From: JAXHUM01 sp034189325
Lineage (GTDB): Bacteria; Desulfobacterota; DSM-4660; Desulfatiglandales; Desulfatiglandaceae
Direction of reading: 5' to 3'
Length of the DNA: 64,000 nucleotides
Assembly (NCBI GenBank): GCA_034189325.1
Contig: JAXHUM010000049.1
Coordinates: forward strand, 62,001 to 126,000
The position numbers were made by a program, and so were the translations under genes. Shown piece by piece: positions 1 to 8,421 of this stretch. The notes under the pieces are model-generated. The model worked only from the letters and a program-made list of their open reading frames with translations. It searched no databases and had not been told where the DNA came from. Every line of letters starts with the position of its first letter. The first letter of the stretch is position 1.

Positions 1-26
1 AAAAAACACTGGAGATGATCCCCAGT
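1..26 (-). terminator. Rho-independent terminator after the SEC-C gene
   Basis: On the minus strand ACTGGGGA and TCTCCAGT form an 8-bp stem with one G-U pair around a 3-nt loop, followed at once by GTTTTTT. It lies about 50 bases past the stop of the SEC-C gene and would end that transcript. Confidence 0.6.
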
Positions 27-75
27 ACTTTCCGAGAGATTTTCAAAGAATCTGAGTCGTTGTGAGGCTTAGCGC

Positions 76-840
76 TTAGTCCTTTGACTCTCTCGATCCT
101 ATGTAGCCAGACAGATTTCGAATCATTGCGTCGATTTCTTCGTAGTTTTCACTCAAGAATTTTAACATACTGTCTGATTTTGTTTTTAGTACGACAGTAT
201 TGTGGGAATGAACATCTTCCCCTCGTATCAACATCCCGTTCTCATACAGATAATTGATGATCGCATCATCAGCGTCTAGTTGAACATCAAATTTCGTTTT
301 CAGATAATTCAGCCAATTTCCGAATTCTTCCGGATGCTCAAGGTGTTCTACAGGGATACCTATTTCATAACTCAAGGGTTCCAAAGTGCCGGGCATCAAT
401 TCTGAGCCCCCCAAGTAATCAAGGACATGGGCCAACTCATGGATCAGGGTCGAATCATCGATATTTGGTGATATGGCGAGGTATATATGATCCGGATCTG
501 TTTTTGTTGTCTTGTAGAGATTAATAAAGATACCACCGCTGTCCCCTTTGGAAGCCTTTGGATGGCTGCTGCCGAATAGATTCAAGTCAATATATCTTTT
601 TAGGTCCACACACTTGATGCCGACAGAACTTTCCGTAAGCTTCTTAATATCAAGGGCGCCGATGATTTCACGGGACCGACCGTAGCTGACTGCCGGCAAA
701 GAGGTTATCATTGAGCTGATCTCAACAGTGACTTCCCCTATGTTATCGAGAACCAGATCATCTTCCCTTCCCATGTGACACTTTTTGTATTTTTTACCAC
801 TGCCGCACGGGCAAGGCTCATTTCTTCCTATTTTTATCAT
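76..840 (-). CDS. SEC-C motif protein with an HExxH-type metallopeptidase-like motif
   Basis: A 254-residue protein of unknown role. It opens with a SEC-C zinc-binding motif (residues about 6-24: EPCPCGSGKKYKKCH), the module found at the C-terminus of SecA and in many uncharacterised proteins. Around residues 130-140 it has STLIHELAHVLD, an HExxH helix of the kind that binds catalytic zinc in gluzincin-like peptidases, so a peptidase-like fold behind a zinc-binding N-terminus is likely. No signal peptide or membrane segment is seen, so it should be cytoplasmic. The start is fixed by the SEC-C motif beginning almost at once. It stands alone, with a terminator behind it and an unrelated small gene upstream. 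The HExxH call rests on the motif only; the third zinc ligand was not identified. Confidence 0.75.
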   Translation of the reverse strand: MIKIGRNEPCPCGSGKKYKKCHMGREDDLVLDNIGEVTVEISSMITSLPAVSYGRSREIIGALDIKKLTESSVGIKCVDLKRYIDLNLFGSSHPKASKGDSGGIFINLYKTTKTDPDHIYLAISPNIDDSTLIHELAHVLDYLGGSELMPGTLEPLSYEIGIPVEHLEHPEEFGNWLNYLKTKFDVQLDADDAIINYLYENGMLIRGEDVHSHNTVVLKTKSDSMLKFLSENYEEIDAMIRNLSGYIGSRESKD

Positions 841-959
841 GAATGCCCTTCTAAATCGTAAGCACTATCTATGAGTGTTCCAGGCTCATCTCGTCTGGAA
901 TCCACTCCTTGATTCAAGTGGCTGAGGGTGATCTCAGCCTCGTCATCACAGAGAATCTT

Positions 960-1229
960 TCAGTCATCGATAATATTGTTTTTGTGCGCATTATATGACC
1001 AAACTGCAAGGGGACCTGATTTCCCGGTTATGGGATTCAGTCGATGTCTATAGGATGCCCTTGCCTTTTGAGATTTCATCATCCAATCCCACCCTTTGAC
1101 GAAATAGGGACATTCATCGTTAAAACAGACCCATTGAAATTCGGTCCCCCATGTCGAGTCTGGTGGATTTGCCCATTTCTTCATTTCCACATCGCAATGT
1201 GGGCATTTTGGTGTTTTTTCGTTATCCAT
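960..1229 (-). CDS. Small zinc-ribbon protein (Ogr/Delta-like)
   Basis: An 89-residue protein with four cysteines in two pairs, CPHCDVEM near residue 9 and CFNDECPYF near residue 35, which would form one zinc ribbon. It is rich in Trp (WANPPDSTW, WDWMMKSQ). Small proteins of this look are common in Desulfobacterota and are often called Ogr/Delta-like zinc fingers, but no function is established for this one. It ends about 120 bases before the SEC-C gene and starts about 130 bases downstream of qmoC, past the qmoC terminator, so it is probably its own transcription unit. Confidence 0.65.
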   Translation of the reverse strand: MDNEKTPKCPHCDVEMKKWANPPDSTWGTEFQWVCFNDECPYFVKGWDWMMKSQKARASYRHRLNPITGKSGPLAVWSYNAHKNNIIDD

Positions 1230-1296
1230 GGCGTGCTCCGTTCATGGGTGATTGTGTAAACCGTCACAGCCGAATAGGCGAGAGGACAAAAACAAA

Positions 1297-1334
1297 GAAC
1301 CAAATTTCCATGGTTACCCGCGGAAATCTGGTTC
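1297..1334 (-). terminator. Rho-independent terminator of the qmoABC operon
   Basis: Minus strand: GAACCAGATTTCC pairs with GGAAATTTGGTTC (13 bp with one mismatched position) around a 12-nt loop and is followed by the T-rich TTTGTTTTTG. It sits 28 bases past the qmoC stop. Confidence 0.75.
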
Positions 1335-1362
1335 GGATGTGAAAAGAAATGTCCTCCTGAGT

Positions 1363-2520
1363 TTATCCTGTCAATCCTTGTTCTTCATAATACTTCTCTT
1401 TCACTTTTGTCAAGAAAATGACAACCGGTCGGAAAGCGAGATGTGCCCATTTCGCAAAGGGGACCTCGAGAACCAGCATGGGAACCGCCACCATGAGATG
1501 AATGGCATAGAGAATATAGGTGGTCATGGGCCAATCCAAAAGCCTTCCAAAATGAACAAAAATACCAGTCAGGGTTGTCAGTTGGAGCAGGATAAGGAAC
1601 ATCCAATCCGTCCCGTGAGAATTCTTGTAAGGCGCCTTGTTTTTCTTGAGCCGACCGATCAAAGCATAGGTTGTACCGTAAAGGATCGCAAAAGTCGCAT
1701 AGTAACCGAGTAGACGCCATGGATGAAAGAAGGGATAAATCACATCGCGCTGAAACAGTAGACCGTCCCACGACAGTCCGATGACATGGATGCCGCCTGC
1801 GGTAAAGACCACCACCAAAAGAAAAATGGTGCTGTAGCCTGTCATGATAAGCAGATGGACAAGCCATTGCATTCTATCGGTACACTCGCCGAATCTCCTT
1901 TGAGTAAGGAAATGTACAATAAGCTCCTTAGCCTGGCTTATATAGATCTCAAGTGGGATTTTTTTCAAAAGATCACCCATGGTAAATTTCACACACCGCC
2001 ATGTATTGCTTAAAAGCAAGACCGCCAGGATCGTACCCATGATCATATCAGCGATTTCGATGGCCGGAGCAGGCCACACGGAATTGAGGTGCGCATGTTC
2101 CATGTTTGGATTCCCAGCATGGAAGATCCAGAGGGCAAGCCCAACGAGTAAGGCCACAATTGAAATGGCAATAATTTCAAATTTTTCAGACATGTAAAAC
2201 CTGCGGGAAAACCCCGTCCAATCATATCTGGACGTAAGGTACCGTCGCATAGCCATCATGGTTTCCCCCGGATCAGCTCCCCGAGGGCAACTATCGGAAC
2301 AATCACCGCAGTAATAACAGAGCCAGGGCTCAGGGCTCTTGAGAATCTTATCGGTAAGTCCCATCTGGGCATACTTCACAAGCTTCCGTGGAAAGGGATT
2401 CTCCGGCTTAGAAAGTGGGCATATGGCCGTACAGTTGCCACAATGCATGCACTTGCTGGCGTCTTTCAGACCGAAATGACGGAGTTCCTTCATTAGATTC
2501 GGATCAACATTGACACTCAT
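1363..2520 (-). CDS. qmoC: Quinone-interacting membrane-bound oxidoreductase, subunit QmoC
   Basis: QmoC is the membrane anchor of the Qmo complex, which exchanges electrons between the menaquinone pool and a soluble partner, classically APS reductase in sulfate reducers. The 385-residue protein has two HdrC-like [4Fe-4S] motifs, CMHCGNCTAICP (about residues 24-35) and CYYCGDCSDSCP (about 68-79), then a NarI/HdrE-like haem b membrane domain with about five to six hydrophobic segments between residues 110 and 370 and several histidines in or next to them. Length and domain order fit known QmoC. It starts with a clear AGGAGGTAAGAG ribosome site and lies 53 bases after qmoB, so it is the last gene of qmoABC and ends at a terminator. 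The motif string makes the identification firm. Confidence 0.93.
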   Translation of the reverse strand: MSVNVDPNLMKELRHFGLKDASKCMHCGNCTAICPLSKPENPFPRKLVKYAQMGLTDKILKSPEPWLCYYCGDCSDSCPRGADPGETMMAMRRYLTSRYDWTGFSRRFYMSEKFEIIAISIVALLVGLALWIFHAGNPNMEHAHLNSVWPAPAIEIADMIMGTILAVLLLSNTWRCVKFTMGDLLKKIPLEIYISQAKELIVHFLTQRRFGECTDRMQWLVHLLIMTGYSTIFLLVVVFTAGGIHVIGLSWDGLLFQRDVIYPFFHPWRLLGYYATFAILYGTTYALIGRLKKNKAPYKNSHGTDWMFLILLQLTTLTGIFVHFGRLLDWPMTTYILYAIHLMVAVPMLVLEVPFAKWAHLAFRPVVIFLTKVKEKYYEEQGLTG

Positions 2521-2573
2521 CTCTTACCTCCTGAGAGATTTTTTAATCCTTCATGGAACAGTTCAACTGTATG

Positions 2574-4799
2574 TTACCATCCCTTGAACGGATTAGGACC
2601 GACTTCATCGATGGTCTCTGCAAATTCATCCAGTATGGCAGGCAACCTGTCATAATCGATAATCGAAACGGTTTCGAAACGGACTCGTTCCGATTCCAAG
2701 GCCAGCCTGTCCAGTGTTTCCGATACCTTGCTCAGACGGATATCAGCCAACTCACTTCCCTTAACAAAATGGCACTGGTAATCGTCGCCATGTTTGCATC
2801 CCAGAAGGAGGACACCGTCAATACCCTTGGAAAGGGAGTCGGCAATCCAGACCAGATTCATTGAGCCCAGGCACCTAAGAGGAACGACCCTGATCCAGGC
2901 ATTGTACTTCATCCGATGAAGACCTGCCATGTCTAAGGCTGCATAGGCATCATTCTCACAGGCAAGCACCAAGATGCGGGGTTTCTCTTCATCTTCTTCA
3001 GGCACTTCGATTGCTTTGATCATCGAACCGATCATTGGTACTGAGTAGTTCTTGAAAGAAATAATCCGTTCCGGGCACGCGCCCATGCAGACACCGCATC
3101 GTCGGCATCGGGTGGGTTGTGGGAGCGGATTGGCCTTTTCATCTTCGTTAATGGCCCCAAAAGGACATTCGACTGTGCACCTTTTGCATTGGGTACACCG
3201 CTGCATGGCAAATTCCGGGTAGGTCATGTCTCCCGCTCTGGGATGTACAGCAGCGCCCTTTGAGGTCAGTTCAATACATTGGATAGCCTTCATCACCGCA
3301 CCGGTCGCATCCTCCTGGGCCGCTGTGATTCCCTCGGGTCGACGAACGCATCCGGCCGGGTAGATGCCGGTCCGCCTACTCTCGTATGGAAAACAGACAA
3401 AATGGGAATCAGGAAAGTCGTAGCGGAGCGCGGGTAGTTCCGGTCCTTGCCTATATTCGAGATTGAGAAGTTCCGAGCGTCTTATAACGTCAAGGGGAAC
3501 ATCGAGTTCTTCCTCGTCCTTGTCTTCCTCTTCTTGCTTTTTCTCTTGAGTTATATCCATTCCAAAGGCCGTTGCCGGGATCATTCCAGTGGCAAGGACC
3601 ACCATGTCGAGGTTCTCCATGACGACTGTCTCTCCGAGTAGTTCGTCATCCGCCTCAACAGACAAGTTTGAATCATCGACCTTCACCTCCGGCGATTGAC
3701 AACGGATGAAGATCACACCCTCTTCTTGGGCCTTTCTGTAAAGATCTTCTGCCTGCCCGGGTGTACGCAGTTCCTTGTAGACTATGAAAACATTGGCATC
3801 GGGATTCTGTTTTTTGACGACCAGTGCCTGTTTCAATGATGTGGCACAACAGACACTTGAACAGTAGGGCAGGTGTTTTGGATCACGTTGTCCTGCACAC
3901 TGCAGAAAGGCTATGTTTTCAACAACTTTAGCGTCGCTTGGTCGACTTACCTTACCGCCTTCGCAGTGCTCCTCAAACATGACATTGGTGATCACATCGG
4001 GAGATGCGCCGAAACCTAATGCCTCATCCAATTTGGTGGGATCATATGGTTGCCATCCAGCGGCAAGGACAATGGCACCGACTTTATGTTCCACGGCGGT
4101 CCCGTTTTGAGCGATGGAAACTTCAAAGACACCGGGGCCTCCTGCAGTCTTGGTGATCTTGGCACCGGTGTATACCGTGATTATATCATCCGCTGTAACT
4201 TCCTGAATCAAATCATTAATAATATTGTCTTGAATATCTTTGTAGGGCATAGAAGCGATCTTCTCGACATTCCTCTGAAAACCACCCAGTTGGGGCTCCT
4301 TTTCCACAAGAACGACTGACGTCCCGGCCTTGGCAGCCTCAATCGCAGCGGTCAGGCCGGTCAGACCTCCTCCAACGACAAGGATATCCTTGGACATTTC
4401 CTGTTCAGGCTTGAAAGGCTCCGGCAGTTCCATCTCTTCGACTTTGGCCAGGGCCATTCTGAGATAGTCTTCCGCCATCATCTGGGTGTCTTCATCTCCA
4501 GGCTTCTGGCTCCATGCCACCTGTTCTCTCACGTTCACCCTGTCTACAATACAATTCTCAAAGTTGAATGTATCGTACATAACTCTGTGCGAACAGGCTG
4601 CAATAATAATAGTATTGACACCCTCTCCTGAAATGTCTTTTTCAATAAGGTCCACCCCTTCCTTGCTGCATAGGTTGGCGTGACTCTTGCAAATCGGTAC
4701 ACTACCTTCTTCGGTGGCCAGTTTGCTGAGCTGTTCTATGTCAAGGGCATCGTCAATTCCACACCCCGTACAGATATAGACTGCGGTCTTTTTTTCCAT
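2574..4799 (-). CDS. qmoB: Quinone-interacting membrane-bound oxidoreductase, subunit QmoB
   Basis: A 741-residue iron-sulfur flavoprotein related to HdrA fused to an MvhD-like domain. The FAD fold begins near residue 138 (DILVVGGGLTGLTAAIEAA). Two [4Fe-4S] ferredoxin motifs follow near residues 545-590 (CTQCKRCTVECP and CRRCGVCMGACP), then a C-terminal MvhD-type domain holding the C..C pattern RILVLACEND...LRCLGS...LLGCKHGD...YQCHF. The C-terminus ends NPFKGW as in other QmoB proteins. A strongly acidic Glu/Asp/Lys stretch near residue 440 is an insertion in a surface loop. It lies 5 bases after qmoA with the ribosome site GGAGGTAAGCTCA, so it is translated from the same mRNA. In Qmo it is thought to pass electrons between QmoA/QmoC and the cytoplasmic partner. 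Confidence 0.93.
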   Translation of the reverse strand: MEKKTAVYICTGCGIDDALDIEQLSKLATEEGSVPICKSHANLCSKEGVDLIEKDISGEGVNTIIIAACSHRVMYDTFNFENCIVDRVNVREQVAWSQKPGDEDTQMMAEDYLRMALAKVEEMELPEPFKPEQEMSKDILVVGGGLTGLTAAIEAAKAGTSVVLVEKEPQLGGFQRNVEKIASMPYKDIQDNIINDLIQEVTADDIITVYTGAKITKTAGGPGVFEVSIAQNGTAVEHKVGAIVLAAGWQPYDPTKLDEALGFGASPDVITNVMFEEHCEGGKVSRPSDAKVVENIAFLQCAGQRDPKHLPYCSSVCCATSLKQALVVKKQNPDANVFIVYKELRTPGQAEDLYRKAQEEGVIFIRCQSPEVKVDDSNLSVEADDELLGETVVMENLDMVVLATGMIPATAFGMDITQEKKQEEEDKDEEELDVPLDVIRRSELLNLEYRQGPELPALRYDFPDSHFVCFPYESRRTGIYPAGCVRRPEGITAAQEDATGAVMKAIQCIELTSKGAAVHPRAGDMTYPEFAMQRCTQCKRCTVECPFGAINEDEKANPLPQPTRCRRCGVCMGACPERIISFKNYSVPMIGSMIKAIEVPEEDEEKPRILVLACENDAYAALDMAGLHRMKYNAWIRVVPLRCLGSMNLVWIADSLSKGIDGVLLLGCKHGDDYQCHFVKGSELADIRLSKVSETLDRLALESERVRFETVSIIDYDRLPAILDEFAETIDEVGPNPFKGW

Positions 4800-4804
4800 T
4801 GAGC

Positions 4805-6067
4805 TTACCTCCTGGCAATGGATTGAATCGCTTTAAGGGCTGCTGCCGTTCCATCCTGAACCACTTCCGTTACGAAAGTGGGAGTTCTTGTACAACCTGC
4901 CGGGTGAATTCCGGGCTTGGCACCCCGGAAGGTCATAAACCCGTAGTCATCATAAGGGACCTCGATGGGAAGAGGAGCCTCAGAAGTATTTGGCTCCATC
5001 CCTGTTGCCAGGACAACCAGATCAACTGAAATCTCATGCAATTGTTCCGTCTTGGTATCCTCGACCCTTAGGACCAGGCCCTTACCGCCTTCATCTTGGT
5101 TGATCTTGGCCACTTTGCCCTTGAAGAACTCGATATTCTCATCCTTTTTGACTTTCGTATAAAAATCCTCTAAACGGTCGGTCGCCCTAATGTCTATATA
5201 GAATATATAGATCTTCGCATCGGGATACTGTTCTCGTATGTAAGTGGCCTGCTTCATAGATGCCAGACAGCATACGCCTGAGCAGAAAGGAAGGTGGTTT
5301 TCATCCCGAGAGCCAGCGCACTGGACAAAGGCGACGGTCTCGGGGGCAGCACCGTCTGAGGGGCGGACGATCTTTCCTTGCGTCGGGCCGGTCCAAGAGG
5401 CTAGTCTCTCCATCATGACATTGGTGATGACATCGGGATACTGTCCAAAACCATACGTATCCAGCTTATTTGCGTCATAGGGTTTCCATCCTGTTGCCCA
5501 GACAATGGAAGCGACCTTGAGGTCGATGGTCTTTGGCTCCATATCCAGTTCAATGGCATCATAAGGACAAGCTTCCTTGACTTTTTGGGCCTCATCACTC
5601 TTAACCAGTGCCGGGTCCAGGACATAGCGCATGGGATAGGCCATATCGTGAGGCAGATAGGCCGCCTTGATCTTGTCCATCCCATAATTAAAGGCGTTCT
5701 CTATTTCCATGGTACAGGCCTCGGCGCATTTTCCGCAAGCAGTACACTTTTCATTGACAAAGCGGGGGTTCACCTTGATCGTGGCCTCAAAATTTCCCTC
5801 ATCCCCGGTTATATTTTCAACTTGTGCCATCGTAAGAACACGTATCCTGGGATTTTGCCTTATGCGTCGAAAGTTGATTTCCAGGCCGCAGTAAGGTGGG
5901 CATAATTTGGGGAAGTAGTGGTGAAGTTGGGTTACCCTGCCTCCCAAATAGGGATTTTTTTCTATTATATAAGCGTCGTAACCCGCCTCTGCCGCTTCTA
6001 TAGCGGCTGTGAGCCCACTCATTCCACTACCGACAACCAGGATGCTTTGGGTCTCTGTGTTTGCCAT
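4805..6067 (-). CDS. qmoA: Quinone-interacting membrane-bound oxidoreductase, subunit QmoA
   Basis: A 420-residue HdrA-like flavoprotein. It has an N-terminal FAD-binding Rossmann motif (SILVVGSGMSGLTAAIEAA, residues 8-26), the HdrA-type segment LCPPYCGLEINFRRI near residue 55, and a cysteine-rich CTACGKCAEACTMEIENAF near residue 100. A second cysteine region (FVQCAGSRDENHLPFCSGVCC, near 255) is typical of HdrA/QmoA. The start has a strong GAGGAGGAAAAGC ribosome site. It is the first gene of qmoABC. In most sulfate reducers aprBA lies directly upstream; here the upstream gene is ETF-QO, 191 bases away. Confidence 0.93.
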   Translation of the reverse strand: MANTETQSILVVGSGMSGLTAAIEAAEAGYDAYIIEKNPYLGGRVTQLHHYFPKLCPPYCGLEINFRRIRQNPRIRVLTMAQVENITGDEGNFEATIKVNPRFVNEKCTACGKCAEACTMEIENAFNYGMDKIKAAYLPHDMAYPMRYVLDPALVKSDEAQKVKEACPYDAIELDMEPKTIDLKVASIVWATGWKPYDANKLDTYGFGQYPDVITNVMMERLASWTGPTQGKIVRPSDGAAPETVAFVQCAGSRDENHLPFCSGVCCLASMKQATYIREQYPDAKIYIFYIDIRATDRLEDFYTKVKKDENIEFFKGKVAKINQDEGGKGLVLRVEDTKTEQLHEISVDLVVLATGMEPNTSEAPLPIEVPYDDYGFMTFRGAKPGIHPAGCTRTPTFVTEVVQDGTAAALKAIQSIARR

Positions 6068-6258
6068 GCTTTTCCTCCTCAGCTAAAAATATGCCAGAAA
6101 CTCCCCCGAAATGGGCGAGTTCCGGCACCGTAGTCCCCCTGTCATTTGAGCCTTTACCCCTTTCCCAGATGGATGTCTGTTAAGGGCTGGCTATATATAC
6201 AAAAAAACAAATAAAAAATCCAAACAAAAAATAAAGACGACTCCTTTGGGACTCTGTT
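6068..6258. promoter_or_regulatory. qmoA leader and probable promoter region
   Basis: This AT-rich gap separates ETF-QO from qmoA. On the minus strand it carries a run of T blocks (6200-6240) just past the ETF-QO stop, then GTATATATAG (6191-6200), which could be a -10 with TTGGAT (6218-6223) as a weak -35. A hairpin near 6095-6117 (AACTCGCCC pairing with GGGGGAGTT, one mismatch) lies about 30 bases before the qmoA start. The signals suggest qmoABC can be transcribed apart from ETF-QO. None is decisive. Confidence 0.35.
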
Positions 6259-7959
6259 TTAAACCATCGTAAACTTGGGCCCTCCCCCTCCTTCAGGTGG
6301 CACCCAGGTGATATTCTCGTAGGGATCCTTCACATCGCATGTCTTGCAGTGTACACAATTGGAGAAATTGAGAATCATCTTGCGTTCACCCGTCTCTTCT
6401 TCGGTCTCCATTTCATAAACAGATGCGGGACAAAATCTGAGACAAGGATTCTGGTACTCCTTCGTACATTGGTTGTAGCAGATATTTAGGTCTCCGATCT
6501 TGAGGTGGGCCGGCTGTTGTTCCTCATGCGTTGCGCCTGAATAATAGACATCGGTTTCCTTGTCTAGGGTCCGCTCTCCGTCAAATTTGATATCACCTCT
6601 CTTCTCCTCATCCGGTGCGGAGGTGCCATAGTAGTCGGATACGGTTTTTAAGCATGAAAAATCAGGCTCCGCACTGAGTCGGTTTTTCAAGACCCTACCG
6701 CCAAAGAGATATTGCAGTCCTGACTTGAAAAGCCCTCCCCACAGTCCTTTGTGAAAGGCCTGGTGGAAATTCCGGACCTTGTAGAGCTCCTTACCGATAT
6801 AGCTCTCCAAGACAGCCGTCTCATAATTCTTGAGACGGGGCTCTGAAAAATCATCGTTCAATAGGCCTTCAAAGATGGTTTCGGCGGCAAGCATGCCTGA
6901 TTTCATGGCATAGTGTACACCCTTGATCTTCTGACCATTGAAAAGACAGGCAGAATCGCCTACCAGGAGTCCCCCGTCAAAATAGAGCTTGGGAATAGAA
7001 AAATACCCACTTACAGGTACGGTCTTGGCGCCGTACTGCGTGATTTTACCATCTTTAAGGAGGTCTGCAACCATGGGGTGGAGTTTGAATTTCTGAAATT
7101 CACGGTGAGGATCAAGAAAGGGATCGGAGTAATCAAGGCTTGTGAGGAGCCCTATCGAGATCTGGTTGTTTTTCATGCCATAGATAAATCCTCCCCCGAA
7201 TGTGTCGCTCTTCAATGGATAACCCATGGTATGGATAACATCTCCAGGCTTCATTCTCCCTTCGGGAACTTCCCACACCTCTTTTACACCGACCTCAAAG
7301 CCTTGGGGATTTCTCCCTTCATCAAGGTTGAATCGCTTGATGAGAGTTTTTGTCAGGCTACCCCTCGATCCTTCACCGAATACCGTGACTTTAGCCTGCA
7401 GGTCTATCCCCGGTTCGAAGTTGGATTTCTTGTTCCCTTCCGGGTCAATGCCCTTGTCTCCTGTCCGCACTCCGATGACTTTGCTGCCCTCATAAAGGAT
7501 TTCAGTGCCGGCAAAACCTGGAAATATATCGATGCCGTTCTCTTCCACTATTTGGCCGAGCCATTCCGTCAACCTGGAAATAGAAGTAACATAATTGCCA
7601 TGATTGTTGAGGGGAGGCGGTGTGATCGGGGCCTTGATTTTACCGGTCTTTGTCAGGTAGCAGACATCTTCTCCCGTGACCTCACCCTCGAGGGGAGCGC
7701 CCTTTTCCTGGAAGTCCGGAATAAGCTCTTTGAGGGCAACAGGATTTATGACTGCGCCTGAGATAGCATGAGAACCCACATAGGCACTCTTTTCCAGCAT
7801 TGCTATCATGATTTCATCGAGCTTTTTGCCTTCCCCACTTTGATCCACAGTCTGATTGTGCCTCTTGATTAGATTTGCCAGATGGAGTGCTCCGCTAAGG
7901 CAAGCGACGCCACCACCAACAAAGAGCACATCAACTTCCATGACATCTCTTTCTTCCAC
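6259..7959 (-). CDS. Electron-transfer flavoprotein:quinone oxidoreductase (ETF-QO)
   Basis: A membrane-associated flavo-iron-sulfur protein that moves electrons from reduced ETF, loaded by acyl-CoA dehydrogenases, to the quinone pool. It has an N-terminal FAD fold (DVLFVGGGVACLSGALHLAN), the central ETF-QO body, and a C-terminal FixX-like segment with CLRFCPASVYE and CVHCKTCDVKDP, which supply the cluster cysteines, ending in the usual WVPPEGGGGP tail. A start at GTG (7959) is chosen because AGGAGG lies 8 bases upstream, giving 566 residues. A frame open to 8019 would need a TTG start with no ribosome site. The usual GxGxxG of the FAD fold reads GGGVAC here, so its third glycine is Cys. It is the gene directly upstream of qmoABC, which joins fatty/aromatic acyl-CoA oxidation to the Qmo complex in one locus. 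Confidence 0.9.
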   Translation of the reverse strand: MEERDVMEVDVLFVGGGVACLSGALHLANLIKRHNQTVDQSGEGKKLDEIMIAMLEKSAYVGSHAISGAVINPVALKELIPDFQEKGAPLEGEVTGEDVCYLTKTGKIKAPITPPPLNNHGNYVTSISRLTEWLGQIVEENGIDIFPGFAGTEILYEGSKVIGVRTGDKGIDPEGNKKSNFEPGIDLQAKVTVFGEGSRGSLTKTLIKRFNLDEGRNPQGFEVGVKEVWEVPEGRMKPGDVIHTMGYPLKSDTFGGGFIYGMKNNQISIGLLTSLDYSDPFLDPHREFQKFKLHPMVADLLKDGKITQYGAKTVPVSGYFSIPKLYFDGGLLVGDSACLFNGQKIKGVHYAMKSGMLAAETIFEGLLNDDFSEPRLKNYETAVLESYIGKELYKVRNFHQAFHKGLWGGLFKSGLQYLFGGRVLKNRLSAEPDFSCLKTVSDYYGTSAPDEEKRGDIKFDGERTLDKETDVYYSGATHEEQQPAHLKIGDLNICYNQCTKEYQNPCLRFCPASVYEMETEEETGERKMILNFSNCVHCKTCDVKDPYENITWVPPEGGGGPKFTMV

Positions 7960-8421
7960 GGGCTGATCCTCCTCATAATTAATATTAATATAAATTTGGG
8001 AAAAGTTGTCTTGTGCCAAAATTCACATGAGGTTTATAGCATAGGATTTTGTTTGAGTGCAAGCCTATTTTTCTCATAGGTTTCCCTTGAATCTCCACTC
8101 AAATCCACCTGCCGGGGTGATTGGACGCCGTGGTCATGCCCTGCACCATTTCATGATACATATCGTGCGGGTATGGGCTGAATGCGTCTTCACTTCTTTA
8201 CGTAAATTGCAGCGAGACAAAGGGCCTTTGGAGGAGCATCCATAGAACGACGAAATCTAACGGATTGTCCAGTTACCAAGAGATAGACTCAGCCGCGGGA
8301 AGGGGCAAGAGAAGCGAAATCGTCCTGGGGGGACAGAGACAATGGCACTGTTTGAAAAATGTTGTTGAATCGTAAGGGGAATGGATGATCTTGGCAATTC
8401 CCAAGTTTGCCTCTCCCATTA
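7960..8421. other. Gene-free stretch between ETF-QO and the HEAT/receiver gene
   Basis: About 460 bases. The part nearest ETF-QO (7980-8050) is AT-rich and probably holds its promoter and leader. No convincing gene, terminator or repeat was found in the rest; the short open frames here lack ribosome sites and family features. Confidence 0.5.
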
